NCBI GenBank assembly: GCA_046347945.1
Contig: JAXMFB010000018.1
Span: forward strand, 14,634 to 78,633
Direction of reading: 5' to 3'
DNA length: 64,000 nucleotides
Source of the DNA: Zeimonas sp046347945
Lineage (GTDB): Bacteria > Pseudomonadota > Gammaproteobacteria > Burkholderiales > Burkholderiaceae_E
The notes beneath the pieces are model-generated. The model saw only the letters and a program-made list of their open reading frames with translations, had not been told where the DNA came from and ran no database searches. The translations under genes were made by a program, and so were the position numbers. This document shows, piece after piece, positions 26,594 through 35,705 of the stretch (positions are counted from its first letter, which is position 1; each line of letters begins with the position of its first letter).

Positions 26594-28179
26594 TTCACCA
26601 CCGGGGGCGTCTCGAAGGTGTGGAACGGCGCCGGGCTCGGTACGGTCCACTCGAGGCCGTGGGCGCTCTCCCAGACCTGGTCGGTCGCCTTCTCGCCGCC
26701 CTTGATGCACTTGATCACGGCCCACAGGAAGATCAGCTGCGACAGTCCGAAGCCGAAGGCGCCGATCGTCACCAGCGCGTTGAAGTCGGCGAACTGCATC
26801 GGGTAGTCGGCATAGCGGCGCGGCATCCCGGCCAGCCCGAGGAAATGCATCGGGAAGAACGTGATGTTGAACGTGATGATCGACATCCAGAAGTGCCACT
26901 TGCCGAGCTTCTCGTCGTACATGTGGCCGGTCCACTTCGGGATCCAGTAGTAGGTGCCGGCGAACAGCGCGAACAGCGAGCCGGCCACCAGCACGTAGTG
27001 GAAGTGCGCGACGATGTAGTAGGTGTCGTGCAGCTGGATGTCCAGCGGGGCGACGGCCATGATCAGCCCGGTGAAACCGCCCATCGCGAAGACGAAGATG
27101 AAGCCGACCGCGAACAGCATCGGCGTCTCGAACGTCATCGAGCCGCGCCACATCGTGGCCACCCAGTTGAAGATCTTCACGCCGGTGGGCACCGCAATCA
27201 GCATCGTCGCGTACATGAAGAACAGCTGGCCGGTCACCGGCATGCCGGTCGTGAACATGTGGTGGGCCCAGACGATCATCGAGAGGATCGCGATCGAGGC
27301 GGTCGCGTAGACCATCGAGCTGTAGCCGAACAGCTTCTTGCGCGCGAAGGTGGGGATCACCTCGCTGATGATCCCGAACGCGGGCAGGATCATGATGTAG
27401 ACCTCGGGGTGGCCGAAGAACCAGAAGATGTGCTGGTACATCACCGGGTCGCCGCCGCCGGCCGCGTTGAAGAACGAGGTGCCGAAGTGGCGGTCGGTCA
27501 GGATCATCGTGATCGCGCCGGCCAGCACCGGCATCACCGCGATCAGCAGGTAGGCGGTGATCAGCCAGGTCCAGACGAACATCGGCATCTTCATCAGCGA
27601 CATGCCCGGCGCGCGCATGTTCAGGATCGTCGTGATGATGTTGATCGAGCCCATGATCGAGCTCGCGCCCATGATGTGCACCGCGAAGATCGCGAGGTCC
27701 ATGCCGGGGCCCATCTGCACCGACAGCGGCGCGTACAGCGTCCAGCCCGCCGCGGTCGCGCCACCGGGAACCAGGTACGACACGATGAGCAGCGCGGCAG
27801 CCACCGGCAGCAGCCAGAAGCTGAAGTTGTTCATCCGCGCGAACGCCATGTCGGCGGCGCCGATCATCAGCGGCACCTGCCAGTTCGCGAAGCCCACGAA
27901 CGCCGGCATGATCGCGCCGAACACCATGATCAGCCCGTGCATCGTCGTGAGCTGGTTGAAGAACTCGGGCTGCAGGATCTGCAGCCCGGGCTGGAACAGC
28001 TCGCTGCGCAGCAGCAGCGCGTTGATGCCGCCGACGATCAGCATCGCGAACGAGAACCACAGGTACATCGTGCCGATGTCCTTGTGGTTGGTCGCGAACA
28101 GCCAGCGCCGCCAGCCGGTCGGGTGGTCGTGCGCGTGGTCGTGTGCGTGCTCACCGTGGTGATCGAGGACGGCGCTCAT
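26590..28179 (-). CDS. ctaD: cytochrome c oxidase subunit I (aa3 type)
   Basis: A 529-residue heme-copper oxidase subunit I with twelve helices. A histidine-rich start (DHHGEHAHDHAHDHP) leads to TNHKDIGTMYLWFSF. The low-spin heme ligand is in QLTTMHGLIMVFGAIMP. The CuB/D- and K-channel region shows WFFGHPEVYIMILPAFGIISEVIPTFARK (the His-Tyr pair), WAHHMFTTGMP (His-His) and YYIVAHFHYVLVAGSLFALFAG. It reduces oxygen and pumps protons. The N-terminal His cluster may bind metal (inference). Confidence 0.96.
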   Translation of the reverse strand: MSAVLDHHGEHAHDHAHDHPTGWRRWLFATNHKDIGTMYLWFSFAMLIVGGINALLLRSELFQPGLQILQPEFFNQLTTMHGLIMVFGAIMPAFVGFANWQVPLMIGAADMAFARMNNFSFWLLPVAAALLIVSYLVPGGATAAGWTLYAPLSVQMGPGMDLAIFAVHIMGASSIMGSINIITTILNMRAPGMSLMKMPMFVWTWLITAYLLIAVMPVLAGAITMILTDRHFGTSFFNAAGGGDPVMYQHIFWFFGHPEVYIMILPAFGIISEVIPTFARKKLFGYSSMVYATASIAILSMIVWAHHMFTTGMPVTGQLFFMYATMLIAVPTGVKIFNWVATMWRGSMTFETPMLFAVGFIFVFAMGGFTGLIMAVAPLDIQLHDTYYIVAHFHYVLVAGSLFALFAGTYYWIPKWTGHMYDEKLGKWHFWMSIITFNITFFPMHFLGLAGMPRRYADYPMQFADFNALVTIGAFGFGLSQLIFLWAVIKCIKGGEKATDQVWESAHGLEWTVPSPAPFHTFETPPVVK

Positions 28180-28240
28180 TTCGCTGGGCTCCTGCTGATT
28201 CGCTGTATTTCGTTCTTGCGGCGGCGACCGGGGTCGCGGC

Positions 28241-29431
28241 TCACTTGCGCGCGGCCGTCACGACGGACGGCTGCACGACGTTCTGCTCGGCCTTGTTGCC
28301 CCAGGCGTTGCGGGTGTAGGTGATCACCGCCGCCAGCTCGACATCGGAGAGCTGCTTGAACGGCGCCATCGCGGTGCCGGGCCGCCCGTGCAGCACGACG
28401 TCGACCTGGCCTTCGGGCTTGCCGAGCACGACCTTCGAACCGTCGAGCGCCGGGAACGTGCCCGGGACGCCCTTGCCGTTGGCCTGGTGGCACGCCGCGC
28501 AGTTGGCCGCGAACACCTTCTCGCCGCGCGCCCTGAGGTCGGCGAGCTGCCACTCCTTGGTCGGGTCGTCGGCCTTCGCGAGCATCGCCGTCTTCTGCTC
28601 TTCGACCCACTTCAGGTAGTCGGCCTGCGTGCGCACGTCGACCACGATCGGCATGAACGCGTGGTCCTTGCCGCACAACTCGGCGCACTGGCCGCGGAAC
28701 ACCCCGACCTGCTCGGCCCTGAACCACGTGTCGCGCACGAAGCCGGGGATCGCGTCCTGCTTGACGCCGAGCGCGGGCATGTACCACGCGTGGATCACGT
28801 CGTTGGCCGTGACGACGATGCGTACCTTCTTGTCGACCGGCACCACCAGCGGATTGTCGACCTCCATCAGGTAGGTCGGGTTCTGCTCGCGCCTGGCCTT
28901 CGCGCCGGGGTAGTTGCGGTCCTCGATCTGCTCGCGTGGCGTCGACAGCGTCGAGAGGAACGAGATGCCCTCGCCGTCGCCCTTCAGGTAGTCGTAGCCC
29001 CACTTCCACTGGTAGCCGGTGGCCTTCACCGTGATGTCGGCGTTCGAGGTGTCCTTCTGCTCGACCACCATGCGCGTGGCCGGGATCGCCATGCCGACGA
29101 TGATCAGGAAGGGCACCACCGTCCAGGCGATCTCGACCGCGGTGCTCTCGTGGAACTCGGCCGGGGCGTGCCCTTTCGACTTGCGGTGCTTCCAGACCGA
29201 GTAGAACATCGCGCCGAAGACGGCCACGAAGATCGCCACGCAGATCCAGAGCACGAACCAGTGGATCCAGTGCTGGTCCTCTGCGATGCGCGTGACCGGA
29301 GCCGTCAGGTTCAGCTGGTTGACCCTCGGTCCGCCCGGCATGTCGACGACCGCTGCCGCGATCGAGGCCCAGCCACCCAGAGCCGCCACGGCCAGACTGT
29401 CGGCCATCCGCTTCAGTTTCATTCTGCCCAT
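28241..29431 (-). CDS. coxB: cytochrome c oxidase subunit II with fused cytochrome c domain
   Basis: A 396-residue subunit II: signal peptide, two membrane helices (WIHWFVLWICVAIFVAVFGAMFYSVW and AVEIAWTVVPFLIIVGMAI), a cupredoxin domain with the CuA site VFRGQCAELCGKDHAFMPI, and an extra C-terminal cytochrome c domain with CAACH and a distal methionine in AMAPF. This caa3-like fusion is common in betaproteobacteria and lets the enzyme take electrons through its own heme c. Start ATG 29431 is used; a TTG at 29440 and an ATG at 29422 are alternatives. First gene of the cox operon. Confidence 0.95.
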   Translation of the reverse strand: MGRMKLKRMADSLAVAALGGWASIAAAVVDMPGGPRVNQLNLTAPVTRIAEDQHWIHWFVLWICVAIFVAVFGAMFYSVWKHRKSKGHAPAEFHESTAVEIAWTVVPFLIIVGMAIPATRMVVEQKDTSNADITVKATGYQWKWGYDYLKGDGEGISFLSTLSTPREQIEDRNYPGAKARREQNPTYLMEVDNPLVVPVDKKVRIVVTANDVIHAWYMPALGVKQDAIPGFVRDTWFRAEQVGVFRGQCAELCGKDHAFMPIVVDVRTQADYLKWVEEQKTAMLAKADDPTKEWQLADLRARGEKVFAANCAACHQANGKGVPGTFPALDGSKVVLGKPEGQVDVVLHGRPGTAMAPFKQLSDVELAAVITYTRNAWGNKAEQNVVQPSVVTAARK

Positions 29432-29459
29432 CCCCGCCAATCCTCGTTCTTCGATCCGT

Positions 29460-29939
29460 TCAGCCCGCCCGCCATCCGGCGAGCGCGCCGCGCAATTCGC
29501 GTACCAGTTCCGCCTTGCGATCGTCCGGCACGAACCTGCCGATCGCGATCTCCTCGCGCCCCGTCACCAGCCGGATCGGCTCGCGTGAAGAGCCGCCGTA
29601 CTCGATCCGAACGCGTCCCGGCTCGCGCTCGACCCGGTCGAGCCTCGCGCCGGTGAATCTCTCGACCGTCAGCCGCTCGCGCGTCGCGACGATCCGCTCG
29701 CAGTCGCCGGCATGGCGCCCGTAGACGAGGAACGCCACCGCCAGCGCGCTCACCTCGACCAGCGTGAACGGAACCACGACCCAGGCGCCCCTGGAAGCCA
29801 GCACCCCGGCAATCAGCAGGGAGAACAGCGCCAAGGTGCCGAACCAGCCGGCGAACTGGCGCGGCGTGAGCGCGCAGTTCCGCTTGAGCACCCACTGATG
29901 CCGGTCGGGCTCGGCCACATACTTCCACCGGTACGCCAT
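29460..29939 (-). CDS. DUF2244 membrane protein
   Basis: A 159-residue protein with RNCALTPRQFAGWFGTLALFSLLIAGVLASRGAWVVVPFTLVEVSALAVAFLVYGRHAGDCERI. There are two membrane helices, then a cytoplasmic beta domain ending in RKAELVRELRGALAGW. This is the DUF2244 architecture, often placed just before coxB. Function unknown; a link to the oxidase is suggested only by position. Start MAYRWKYVAEPDRHQWVLKRN at 29939. Confidence 0.82.
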   Translation of the reverse strand: MAYRWKYVAEPDRHQWVLKRNCALTPRQFAGWFGTLALFSLLIAGVLASRGAWVVVPFTLVEVSALAVAFLVYGRHAGDCERIVATRERLTVERFTGARLDRVEREPGRVRIEYGGSSREPIRLVTGREEIAIGRFVPDDRKAELVRELRGALAGWRAG

Positions 29940-30033
29940 GGCATGCGTCGCAACTTGCTCGGCATCATTGCTTTTGTCGCGGCCCCGGATTATAGAGGCC
30001 GCCGCGTCGCGCCAGCAAATGACCCGCAATCGA

Positions 30034-30939
30034 TCACTCGCGACGAGGGTTTGTACCGATGTCGCGACGGGGCACGAACTCCACCGCGGACAGTCCGTCG
30101 GAGCGGCGCTTGCGCTGGGGACACCAGGCGTGCCCGTACACCACCTCGATCGTCGCGTGCAAGCGCCCGTCTGTTCGGCGCAACGACTCGAGCGCGCGCA
30201 GCCAGGTGTCGCGATGCTCGCGTCCGAGCAGCCCCCGGAAGCGACCACGCAACGCATTGCCGCCGATCGCGCGCAGGTCGGCGAGCATGGCCTCGGCGCT
30301 GGCCCACGACAGCGTGAGCCGCTCGCTGTCCATCACCGGCTCGGCGAAGCCTGCGGCGCCGACGAGGTCGCCGACGTCGTGCAGGTCGTGGAACGTCATC
30401 GTGCGCGCGCCGAGCGCGCGCAACTCGGCGAGCGTGTCGACCCCGAAGAACGAGAAGTCCAGCAGCGCGCCGGGCCGCGAGACCCGGTACCACTCGGCGA
30501 GCGCGCGCTCGGGCGCATCGAACCAGTGCAGCGCCAGGTTCGACCAGATCAGGTCGACGCTGGCGTCGGCGAGCGGCAACGCGTGCGCGTCGGCCGCCAC
30601 CACGTGGGCGACCGGCTTCGCGGCGTCGCCGCGCAGGCGCGCGAAAAAGCCACGGGCCGGCGGCGCGAGCGCGTCGCGCGCCGCACGCGCCATGCCCGGC
30701 GCCGAATCCAGGCCGGTCAGTTCCGCCGCCGGATAGCGCTTCTTCAGCGCGAACAGGCCGCGACCTGCCCCGCAGCCCACGTCGATCACCCTTTGCGGGG
30801 AGATCCTCACGACGTCGAGCCGCTCGAGCATGCGCGACTCGACCTCGGCGAACAGGAAGTCCGCGCGCCCGGGCGAGGCGGCGCGGCGCGAGTACTGCCG
30901 TCGCACAGCCAACGGGTCTAGGTCGGGCGCAGCAAGCAT
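30034..30939 (-). CDS. bioC: BioC-like malonyl-ACP O-methyltransferase
   Basis: A 301-residue SAM-dependent methyltransferase. The start DPLAVRRQYSRRAASPGRADFLFAEVESRMLERLDVV, the SAM motif VIDVGCGAGRGLFALKKRYP, the acidic loop GLDSAPGMARAA, and DLIWSNLALHWFDAPERALAEWYRVSRPGALLDFSFFGVDTLAELR match BioC, which methylates malonyl-ACP to start pimeloyl synthesis for biotin. Other bio genes are not in the window, so the exact substrate is inferred. It is divergent from comF, as in several Burkholderiales genomes to my recollection. Confidence 0.78.
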   Translation of the reverse strand: MLAAPDLDPLAVRRQYSRRAASPGRADFLFAEVESRMLERLDVVRISPQRVIDVGCGAGRGLFALKKRYPAAELTGLDSAPGMARAARDALAPPARGFFARLRGDAAKPVAHVVAADAHALPLADASVDLIWSNLALHWFDAPERALAEWYRVSRPGALLDFSFFGVDTLAELRALGARTMTFHDLHDVGDLVGAAGFAEPVMDSERLTLSWASAEAMLADLRAIGGNALRGRFRGLLGREHRDTWLRALESLRRTDGRLHATIEVVYGHAWCPQRKRRSDGLSAVEFVPRRDIGTNPRRE

Positions 30940-30970
30940 GGCGCGCAGTATAGGTCTGCGATCGGGTCCA

Positions 30971-31778
30971 ATGGGCGCGATGAACACGAGCAGCAGGGTC
31001 TCGCCCGGCGGCGGCCTCGTGGGCCGGCTGCGACGCGCCGCAGCCGGCCTGCTCGACGCATGGCTGCCCGCCTCGTGCATCGTCTGCGACCGCCCGCGCA
31101 GCGACCGGCTGTGCGACGACTGCGAGGCGGCGCTGCCCGGCGTGCGGGCCGCGCGCTGCCCGCGTTGCGGGCTCGTCCTGCCCGGCCCGGGCGACGCAAC
31201 GCCGGCTCGTTGCGCGGGCTGCGACGACGACCCGCCTGCGTTCACCGCCACCGTGGTGCTCGCCGACTACGCTGCGCCGCTCGACCGCCTCGTGCACGCG
31301 CTGAAGTTCGGGCGCGACGCGTCGCTCGCGCGCCCGCTCGGGCGGGCGCTGGCGCAACGCCTTGCCTTCGCCTGGCCCGACGGCCCGCCGCCGCTCGTCA
31401 CCGCGATTCCGCTGTCCACCGCCCGGCTCGCCGAGCGCGGCTTCAACCAGTCGCTCGAAATCGCGCGGGCGCTCGCGCGCGCGGCGCTTGCCGCTCGACC
31501 ATCGGCTGCTGGTGCGCACCCGCAGCGGCGCGCCGGCCGCGACGCTGCACGCCGCCGAGCGCCGCTCGGCGCTCGCCGGGGCGTTCGCGACGCCTCGCGC
31601 GCTCGCAGGGCGCGCGGTGATCGTCGTCGACGACGTGATGACCACCGGCGCGACGCTGCGCGCCGCTGCCGAGGCGCTGCGCGATGCCGGAGCCGGGCCT
31701 GTGATTAACTGTGTCGTCGCCCGCACTCCGCAATCCGATGCAAGCCGAGATCGTCAACGTCGTCCTGGTCCATCCTGA
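30971..31778 (+). pseudogene. comF: ComF-family phosphoribosyltransferase-like protein, one frame break
   Basis: The N-terminal half holds the zinc-finger of ComF (ASCIVCDRPRSDRLCDDCEAAL and RCPRCGLVLPG...RCAGCDDDP) and LDRLVHALKFGRD, then RLAERGFNQSLEIARALAR. In a GC run at about 31480-31490 the frame slips; the PRPP-binding half continues in another frame as LPLDHRLLVRTRSGAPAATL and VIVVDDVMTTGATLRAAAEAL. A single indel rejoins them. ComF aids uptake of transforming DNA in competent bacteria, and the paralog GntX has similar form. The tail overlaps trmL by about 40 bases. The start could also be ATG 30980. Confidence 0.82.
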
Positions 31779-32244
31779 GATCCCGCCGAACACCGGCAAC
31801 GTGATCCGGCTGTGCGCGAACACCGGCGCGCAACTGCACCTGGTCGAGCCGCTCGGCTTCTCGCTCGACTCGGCGAAGCTTCGTCGCGCCGGCCTCGACT
31901 ACCGGGAATTCGCGGCGATCCGCGTGCACGAGAGCTGGCAGGCGTTCCTGGCCCGCGAGCGGCCGCGCCGACTCTTCGCGCTCACCACGCGCGGCGCGCG
32001 ACGCCCGACCGACGTCGCCTTCGAGCGCGGCGACTACCTGGTGTTCGGCTCCGAGACGCGCGGGCTGCCCGACGAAATCCTCGGACAGTTCGCGTCCGCG
32101 CAGCGCCTGCGCCTGCCGATGCGCCCGGATAACCGCAGCCTGAACCTGTCGAACGCGGTCGCGGTCACGGTGTTCGAGGCCTGGCGGCAGGCCGGCTTCG
32201 AGGGCGCCGCCGACGCCGGGCCGGGCGACGCGCTCAGGCCGTGA
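31738..32244 (+). CDS. trmL: tRNA (cytidine/uridine-34 2'-O)-methyltransferase
   Basis: A 168-residue SPOUT-class enzyme of the TrmL (YibK) family. HPEIPPNTGNVIRLCANTGAQLHLVEPLGF is the family start. The trefoil knot is built by YLVFGSETRGLPDEIL, with RLPMRPDNRSLNLSNAVAVTVFEAWRQ closing the SAM site. It 2'-O-methylates the wobble base of certain leucine tRNAs. It overlaps the end of comF and, by 11 bases, the end of the convergent LOG-family gene. Confidence 0.95.
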   Translation: MQAEIVNVVLVHPEIPPNTGNVIRLCANTGAQLHLVEPLGFSLDSAKLRRAGLDYREFAAIRVHESWQAFLARERPRRLFALTTRGARRPTDVAFERGDYLVFGSETRGLPDEILGQFASAQRLRLPMRPDNRSLNLSNAVAVTVFEAWRQAGFEGAADAGPGDALRP

Positions 32245-32803
32245 ACAGCCGGTCGAGCAGCGCCTCGATGCGCGGCGCGTCGATCAGGAAGTCGATGTCG
32301 TCGGGAAGCACGAAGCCCCGCGCGACGAACTCGCGGCAGGCCGCAAGGAGGGTGTCGAAATAGCCGTCCTGGTTGTACAGCCCGATGGGCTTGGCGTGCT
32401 GGCGGATCTGGCGCAGCGTGAGCACCTCGAACAACTCGTCGAGCGTTCCCAGGCCGCCCGGCAGCGTGACGAAGGCGTCGGACAGCTCGATCATCCGCTG
32501 CTTGCGCACCGCCATGTCCGACACGATCTCGAGACGCGTGACGCCCGGATGGCCGGGCTCGCGGGCCAACAGCGCGCGCGGGATGACGCCGATCACCTCG
32601 CCACCCGCGGCGAGCGCCGCGTCGGCCACGGCCGCCATCAGCCCGACCCGGCCGCCGCCGAACACCAGCCCCCAGCCGCGCGAAGCGATCGCACGACCGG
32701 TCTCGCGCGCGGCCTGCACGTACCTGGGGTCGGCCCCGGCCTTGGCGCCGCAGAAGACGCAGATCCACTTCCTGTCGCCCGCGGGCGCATTCGTGCCGCT
32801 CAT
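32234..32803 (-). CDS. LOG-family (TIGR00730) nucleotide phosphoribohydrolase
   Basis: A 189-residue Rossmann-fold protein of the lysine-decarboxylase-like LOG family. It shows VFCGAKAGADPRYVQAARETGRAIASRGWGLVFGGGRVGLM and the catalytic PGGLGTLDELFEVLT with upstream MAVRKQRMIELSDAFVTL. Members cleave cytokinin riboside 5'-monophosphates or other nucleoside 5'-monophosphates to free base and ribose 5-phosphate. The physiological substrate in bacteria is usually unknown. Its ATG overlaps the gpsA stop (ATGA). Confidence 0.9.
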   Translation of the reverse strand: MSGTNAPAGDRKWICVFCGAKAGADPRYVQAARETGRAIASRGWGLVFGGGRVGLMAAVADAALAAGGEVIGVIPRALLAREPGHPGVTRLEIVSDMAVRKQRMIELSDAFVTLPGGLGTLDELFEVLTLRQIRQHAKPIGLYNQDGYFDTLLAACREFVARGFVLPDDIDFLIDAPRIEALLDRLFTA

Positions 32804-33813
32804 GTCGTCCGGTCGTTTTCGTTGCGCGGTTCGCGCGACAGGAGCGCGAGCACCGCGTCGCGCGCGCTGTGGCGCCCGGCCAGGACGGCATTGACCGCCG
32901 ACACGATCGGCATGTCGACGTCGTGCGCACGCGCGAGCGTCTCGGCGGCCTGGGCACAGTGCACGCCCTCGGCCACGTGGCCAAGCCGTGCGACGATCGC
33001 GGCGAGCGACTCTCCGGCGGCCAGCGCCAGTCCGACCTGCCGGTTGCGCGACAGGTCTCCGGTGCAGGTGAGCACCAGGTCCCCGAGGCCGGTCAACCCC
33101 ATGAACGTCTCGGCGCGCGCGCCCATCGCGGTGCCGAGGCGAACGGTCTCGGCGAGGCCGCGCGTGATCAGCGCCGCGCGCGCGTTCTGGCCCAGCGCGA
33201 GGCCGTCGCAGATCCCGGCCGCGATGGCCATGACGTTCTTCAGCGCGCCGCCGAGCTCGACGCCGACGACGTCGTCGCTGCGGTAGATGCGCGCCGGGCC
33301 GTGGTGGAACGCGTCGACGGTCGCGGCCTGCAGCGCCGGCGAAGCCGACGCGATGGCCAGGGCGACCGGAAGCCCGGCCGCGACTTCCTGCGCGAAGCTC
33401 GGCCCCGACAGCACCCCCGCCGCGTGCCGGCGCAGCTCGTCGGCCGCGACTTCGTGCGGAAGCCGCCCGGTAGCGGCCTCGATGCCCTTGCAGAGCCAGA
33501 CCACGCCAGCCGATTCGCCGGGCAGCGCGGCATCGAGCGCGCGCAGGGTGTCGCGCAGCCCGGCCACGGGCGTCGCCACCACCGCGAGCGAACCCGGAGC
33601 GTCGAGCCATCGGCAGGCCGCGGCGACATCGTCGGCGAATCCGATCTCCGGCGGCAAGGCCACGCCAGGCAGGTAGCGCTCGTTGCGCCGGTCGCGGCGC
33701 AGCGCCGCCACCAGCGACCCGTCGCGGGCCCACAACGTCACCGGATGCCGCCTCGCCGCGTGAACCGCCAGCGCGGTGCCCCACGCGCCCGCCCCGAAGA
33801 TCGCGATCCGCAT
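32800..33813 (-). CDS. gpsA: glycerol-3-phosphate dehydrogenase [NAD(P)+]
   Basis: A 337-residue GpsA, which reduces dihydroxyacetone phosphate to sn-glycerol 3-phosphate for phospholipid synthesis. The dinucleotide fold is MRIAIFGAGAWGTALA; further signatures are VVWLCKGIEAATGRLPHEV, VLSGPSFAQEVAAGLPVAL, the catalytic lysine in VELGGALKNVMAIAAGICDGL, and FMGLTGLGDLVLTCTGDLSRNRQVG. It is followed by the LOG-family gene with an ATGA overlap and preceded closely by the SH3 and secB genes in one minus-strand run. Confidence 0.95.
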   Translation of the reverse strand: MRIAIFGAGAWGTALAVHAARRHPVTLWARDGSLVAALRRDRRNERYLPGVALPPEIGFADDVAAACRWLDAPGSLAVVATPVAGLRDTLRALDAALPGESAGVVWLCKGIEAATGRLPHEVAADELRRHAAGVLSGPSFAQEVAAGLPVALAIASASPALQAATVDAFHHGPARIYRSDDVVGVELGGALKNVMAIAAGICDGLALGQNARAALITRGLAETVRLGTAMGARAETFMGLTGLGDLVLTCTGDLSRNRQVGLALAAGESLAAIVARLGHVAEGVHCAQAAETLARAHDVDMPIVSAVNAVLAGRHSARDAVLALLSREPRNENDRTT

Positions 33814-33827
33814 GGTCGGCGCCCCCT

Positions 33828-34334
33828 TCAGCGGCCCCACACCTCGCCGGCGCTCACGAAGCCGGTGGCACCGTCGCGGTGGCGCACGCGCAGCCAGCCG
33901 GCCGGCGCGCTCGCGTCGAGCACCTCGAGCAGCACGCCGCGCTCGACCTGCACGACCAGTTCGCCGTTGACCTGCGCGGTGCGGCGGATCGCCGCCAGCG
34001 TGCTGGCGACCACGTGCCTCGACTCCGCGAGGTCGCCTCGATGCACCCACAGGACGTCGCCGCTCACGTCGCGCACCTTGACCCACTGATTCAGCGTCGA
34101 CACCAGCTCGAGCGGCGTGCCGCGCACGACGATGAACAGCTTGCGCGCGCGGTCGGACGGGCCATCGTAGAGGATCGCGGCCGCGCTGGCGACCTCGCGG
34201 TACCGGGCCTCCTGCGCGTGTGCCGGCAGCCAGTTCGCGGCCAGGCACAGCCCGGCAACGACCACCGCGCGCCCGAAGGCGCCGCCGCGCGGCCGCCTGG
34301 CCGCCTCCTTCGTCGCATGCACGCGGTCGTTCAT
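33828..34334 (-). CDS. secreted bacterial SH3-domain protein
   Basis: A 168-residue protein with a signal peptide (RAVVVAGLCLAANWLPAHAQ) and two SH3-like modules: YREVASAAAILYDGPSDRARKLFIVVRGTPLELVSTLNQWVKVRDVSGDVLWVHRGDL, then VERGVLLEVLDASAPAGWLRVRHRDGATGFVSAGEVWG. The pattern is that of SH3_3/SH3_4 envelope proteins that may bind peptidoglycan. It lies between secB and gpsA, as in other betaproteobacteria. Precise role unknown. Confidence 0.8.
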   Translation of the reverse strand: MNDRVHATKEAARRPRGGAFGRAVVVAGLCLAANWLPAHAQEARYREVASAAAILYDGPSDRARKLFIVVRGTPLELVSTLNQWVKVRDVSGDVLWVHRGDLAESRHVVASTLAAIRRTAQVNGELVVQVERGVLLEVLDASAPAGWLRVRHRDGATGFVSAGEVWGR

Positions 34335-34388
34335 CGCAGGCTCCCGCAGTCGCTCATCGGTCGCAGGGCGCGCCCGGACGGCTTCGCG

Positions 34389-34862
34389 TCAGTGCGCGCC
34401 ACCAGGCAGGATGATGCCCGGCGCCTGCGCCTTCTGCTGCGCCAGCCGCTGCTGGTACAGCGCCTCGAAGTTGATCTCGGCCAGGTGGATCGGCGGGAAA
34501 CCGGTGCGCTGCACCGTGTCGGCGACGTTCGAGCGCAGGTAAGGGTAGACGATGTTCGGGCAGATGACGTTCAGCAACAGCTCCATCTGCTCGGCCGGGA
34601 TGTTGCGCATCTCGAAGATGCCGCCCTGCTTTGCCTCGACCAGGAATGCCGTCTTGTCGCCGACCTTGGTGGTCACGGTGACGGTGACGATCGACTCGTA
34701 GACGCCCTCGACGAGCTGCTCGCTGCCGACGTCCATCTGGATTTCGACCGACGGCTGCTGCGTCTCGAGGAAGATGCGCGGCGCATTGGGGATCTCGAGC
34801 GAGAGGTCTTTCAGGTAGACCCGCTGGATGGCAAAGACGGGGGCTTGCGCCTGGTCGCTCAT
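34389..34862 (-). CDS. secB: protein-export chaperone SecB
   Basis: A 157-residue SecB: VFAIQRVYLKDLSLEIPNAPRIFLE, a beta-sheet with EGVYESIVTVTVTTKVGDKTAFLVEAKQGGIFEMRNI, and LLNVICPNIVYPYLRSNVADTVQRTGFPPIHLAEINFEALYQQRL. The tetrameric chaperone keeps preproteins unfolded and hands them to SecA. It lies downstream of grxC, with gpsA further on: the grxC-secB-gpsA order known from E. coli is kept here with an SH3 gene added. Confidence 0.96.
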   Translation of the reverse strand: MSDQAQAPVFAIQRVYLKDLSLEIPNAPRIFLETQQPSVEIQMDVGSEQLVEGVYESIVTVTVTTKVGDKTAFLVEAKQGGIFEMRNIPAEQMELLLNVICPNIVYPYLRSNVADTVQRTGFPPIHLAEINFEALYQQRLAQQKAQAPGIILPGGAH

Positions 34863-34954
34863 GGATGTTCCTCGAAGGGTGCCGGCTGGCGGCCGACTGG
34901 ATGGTTGGAGGGAGCGGGCTGCGCGCCGCGACCGCGCGATGCGGGCCGCGTCCG

Positions 34955-35215
34955 CTAGCCCTGCAGCAGCGGGACCAGCCCGCCTTCGCGGTCGAGCTCG
35001 GCCAGGTCGTCGAACCCGCCGACGTGCCGCTCGCCGATGTAGATCTGGGGGACCGTGCGTCGCCCCGTGCGGGAGATCATCGTCTCGCGCTGCGAGGGAT
35101 CGAGGTCGATGCGCACTTTCTCGATCTCGCTCACGCCGCGCGCCTTGAGCAATTGCTCGGCGCGGACGCAGTAGGGGCACACCGCGGTGCAGTACATCAG
35201 GACCCGTGAAGACAT
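34955..35215 (-). CDS. grxC: glutaredoxin 3
   Basis: An 86-residue monothiol/dithiol glutaredoxin with the active site CPYC in MYCTAVCPYCVRAEQLLKARG and the glutathione-binding TVPQIYIGERHVGGFDDLAELD. It reduces protein disulfides with glutathione in the cytoplasm. It lies 92 bases upstream of secB and 17 bases after the rhodanese gene on the same strand. Confidence 0.94.
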   Translation of the reverse strand: MSSRVLMYCTAVCPYCVRAEQLLKARGVSEIEKVRIDLDPSQRETMISRTGRRTVPQIYIGERHVGGFDDLAELDREGGLVPLLQG

Positions 35216-35232
35216 CGAGCGCTCTCCTGCCC

Positions 35233-35634
35233 TTACTTGACGACCGGCAGGCCGGCTTGCCGCCACGACTGCACGCCGCCGCCCAGGTTGAAGACGTCCT
35301 TGCGGCCGGCCTTGCGCAGGATGCCTGCGGCGCGGTTCGACGTGACCCCGCTCGCACAGCACAGCAACACCGGCTTGTCGGCGGGCAGCTCGCCGAGGCG
35401 CTTATCGAGATCGGCCATCGGGATGTTGCGCGCGTTGGGCAGGTGGCCGCCCGAGAAGTCGGCCGGCGAACGGACGTCGAGGACGATCGCGCCGGTGTCG
35501 TTGATCAGGCGCGTCGCGCCGAGCGTGTCCAGCGACGGCCCGGAGGCGCCGCGCATGACCATCGGCCAGACCAGCATCGCGCCGGAGACGAAGGCGATCG
35601 CGATCAGGACGATGTTTTCGGTGACGAATTCCAC
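35233..35634 (-). CDS. membrane-anchored rhodanese-like protein
   Basis: A 133-residue protein with one N-terminal membrane helix (NIVLIAIAFVSGAMLVWPMVM) and one rhodanese domain: RLINDTGAIVLDVRSPADFSGGHLPNARNIPMADLDKRL, the active-site loop VLLCCASGVTSNRA, and GRKDVFNLGGGVQSWRQAGLPV. It is the YibN type always found before grxC-secB. It probably carries sulfane sulfur; the acceptor is unknown. Confidence 0.9.
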   Translation of the reverse strand: MEFVTENIVLIAIAFVSGAMLVWPMVMRGASGPSLDTLGATRLINDTGAIVLDVRSPADFSGGHLPNARNIPMADLDKRLGELPADKPVLLCCASGVTSNRAAGILRKAGRKDVFNLGGGVQSWRQAGLPVVK

Positions 35635-35705
35635 GGGTCGAGGTTCGGTTGGGGAAACGGGGGATTATAGAATAGCGGTTCGTCAGTCCCCGTCGATCGC
35701 CAGAG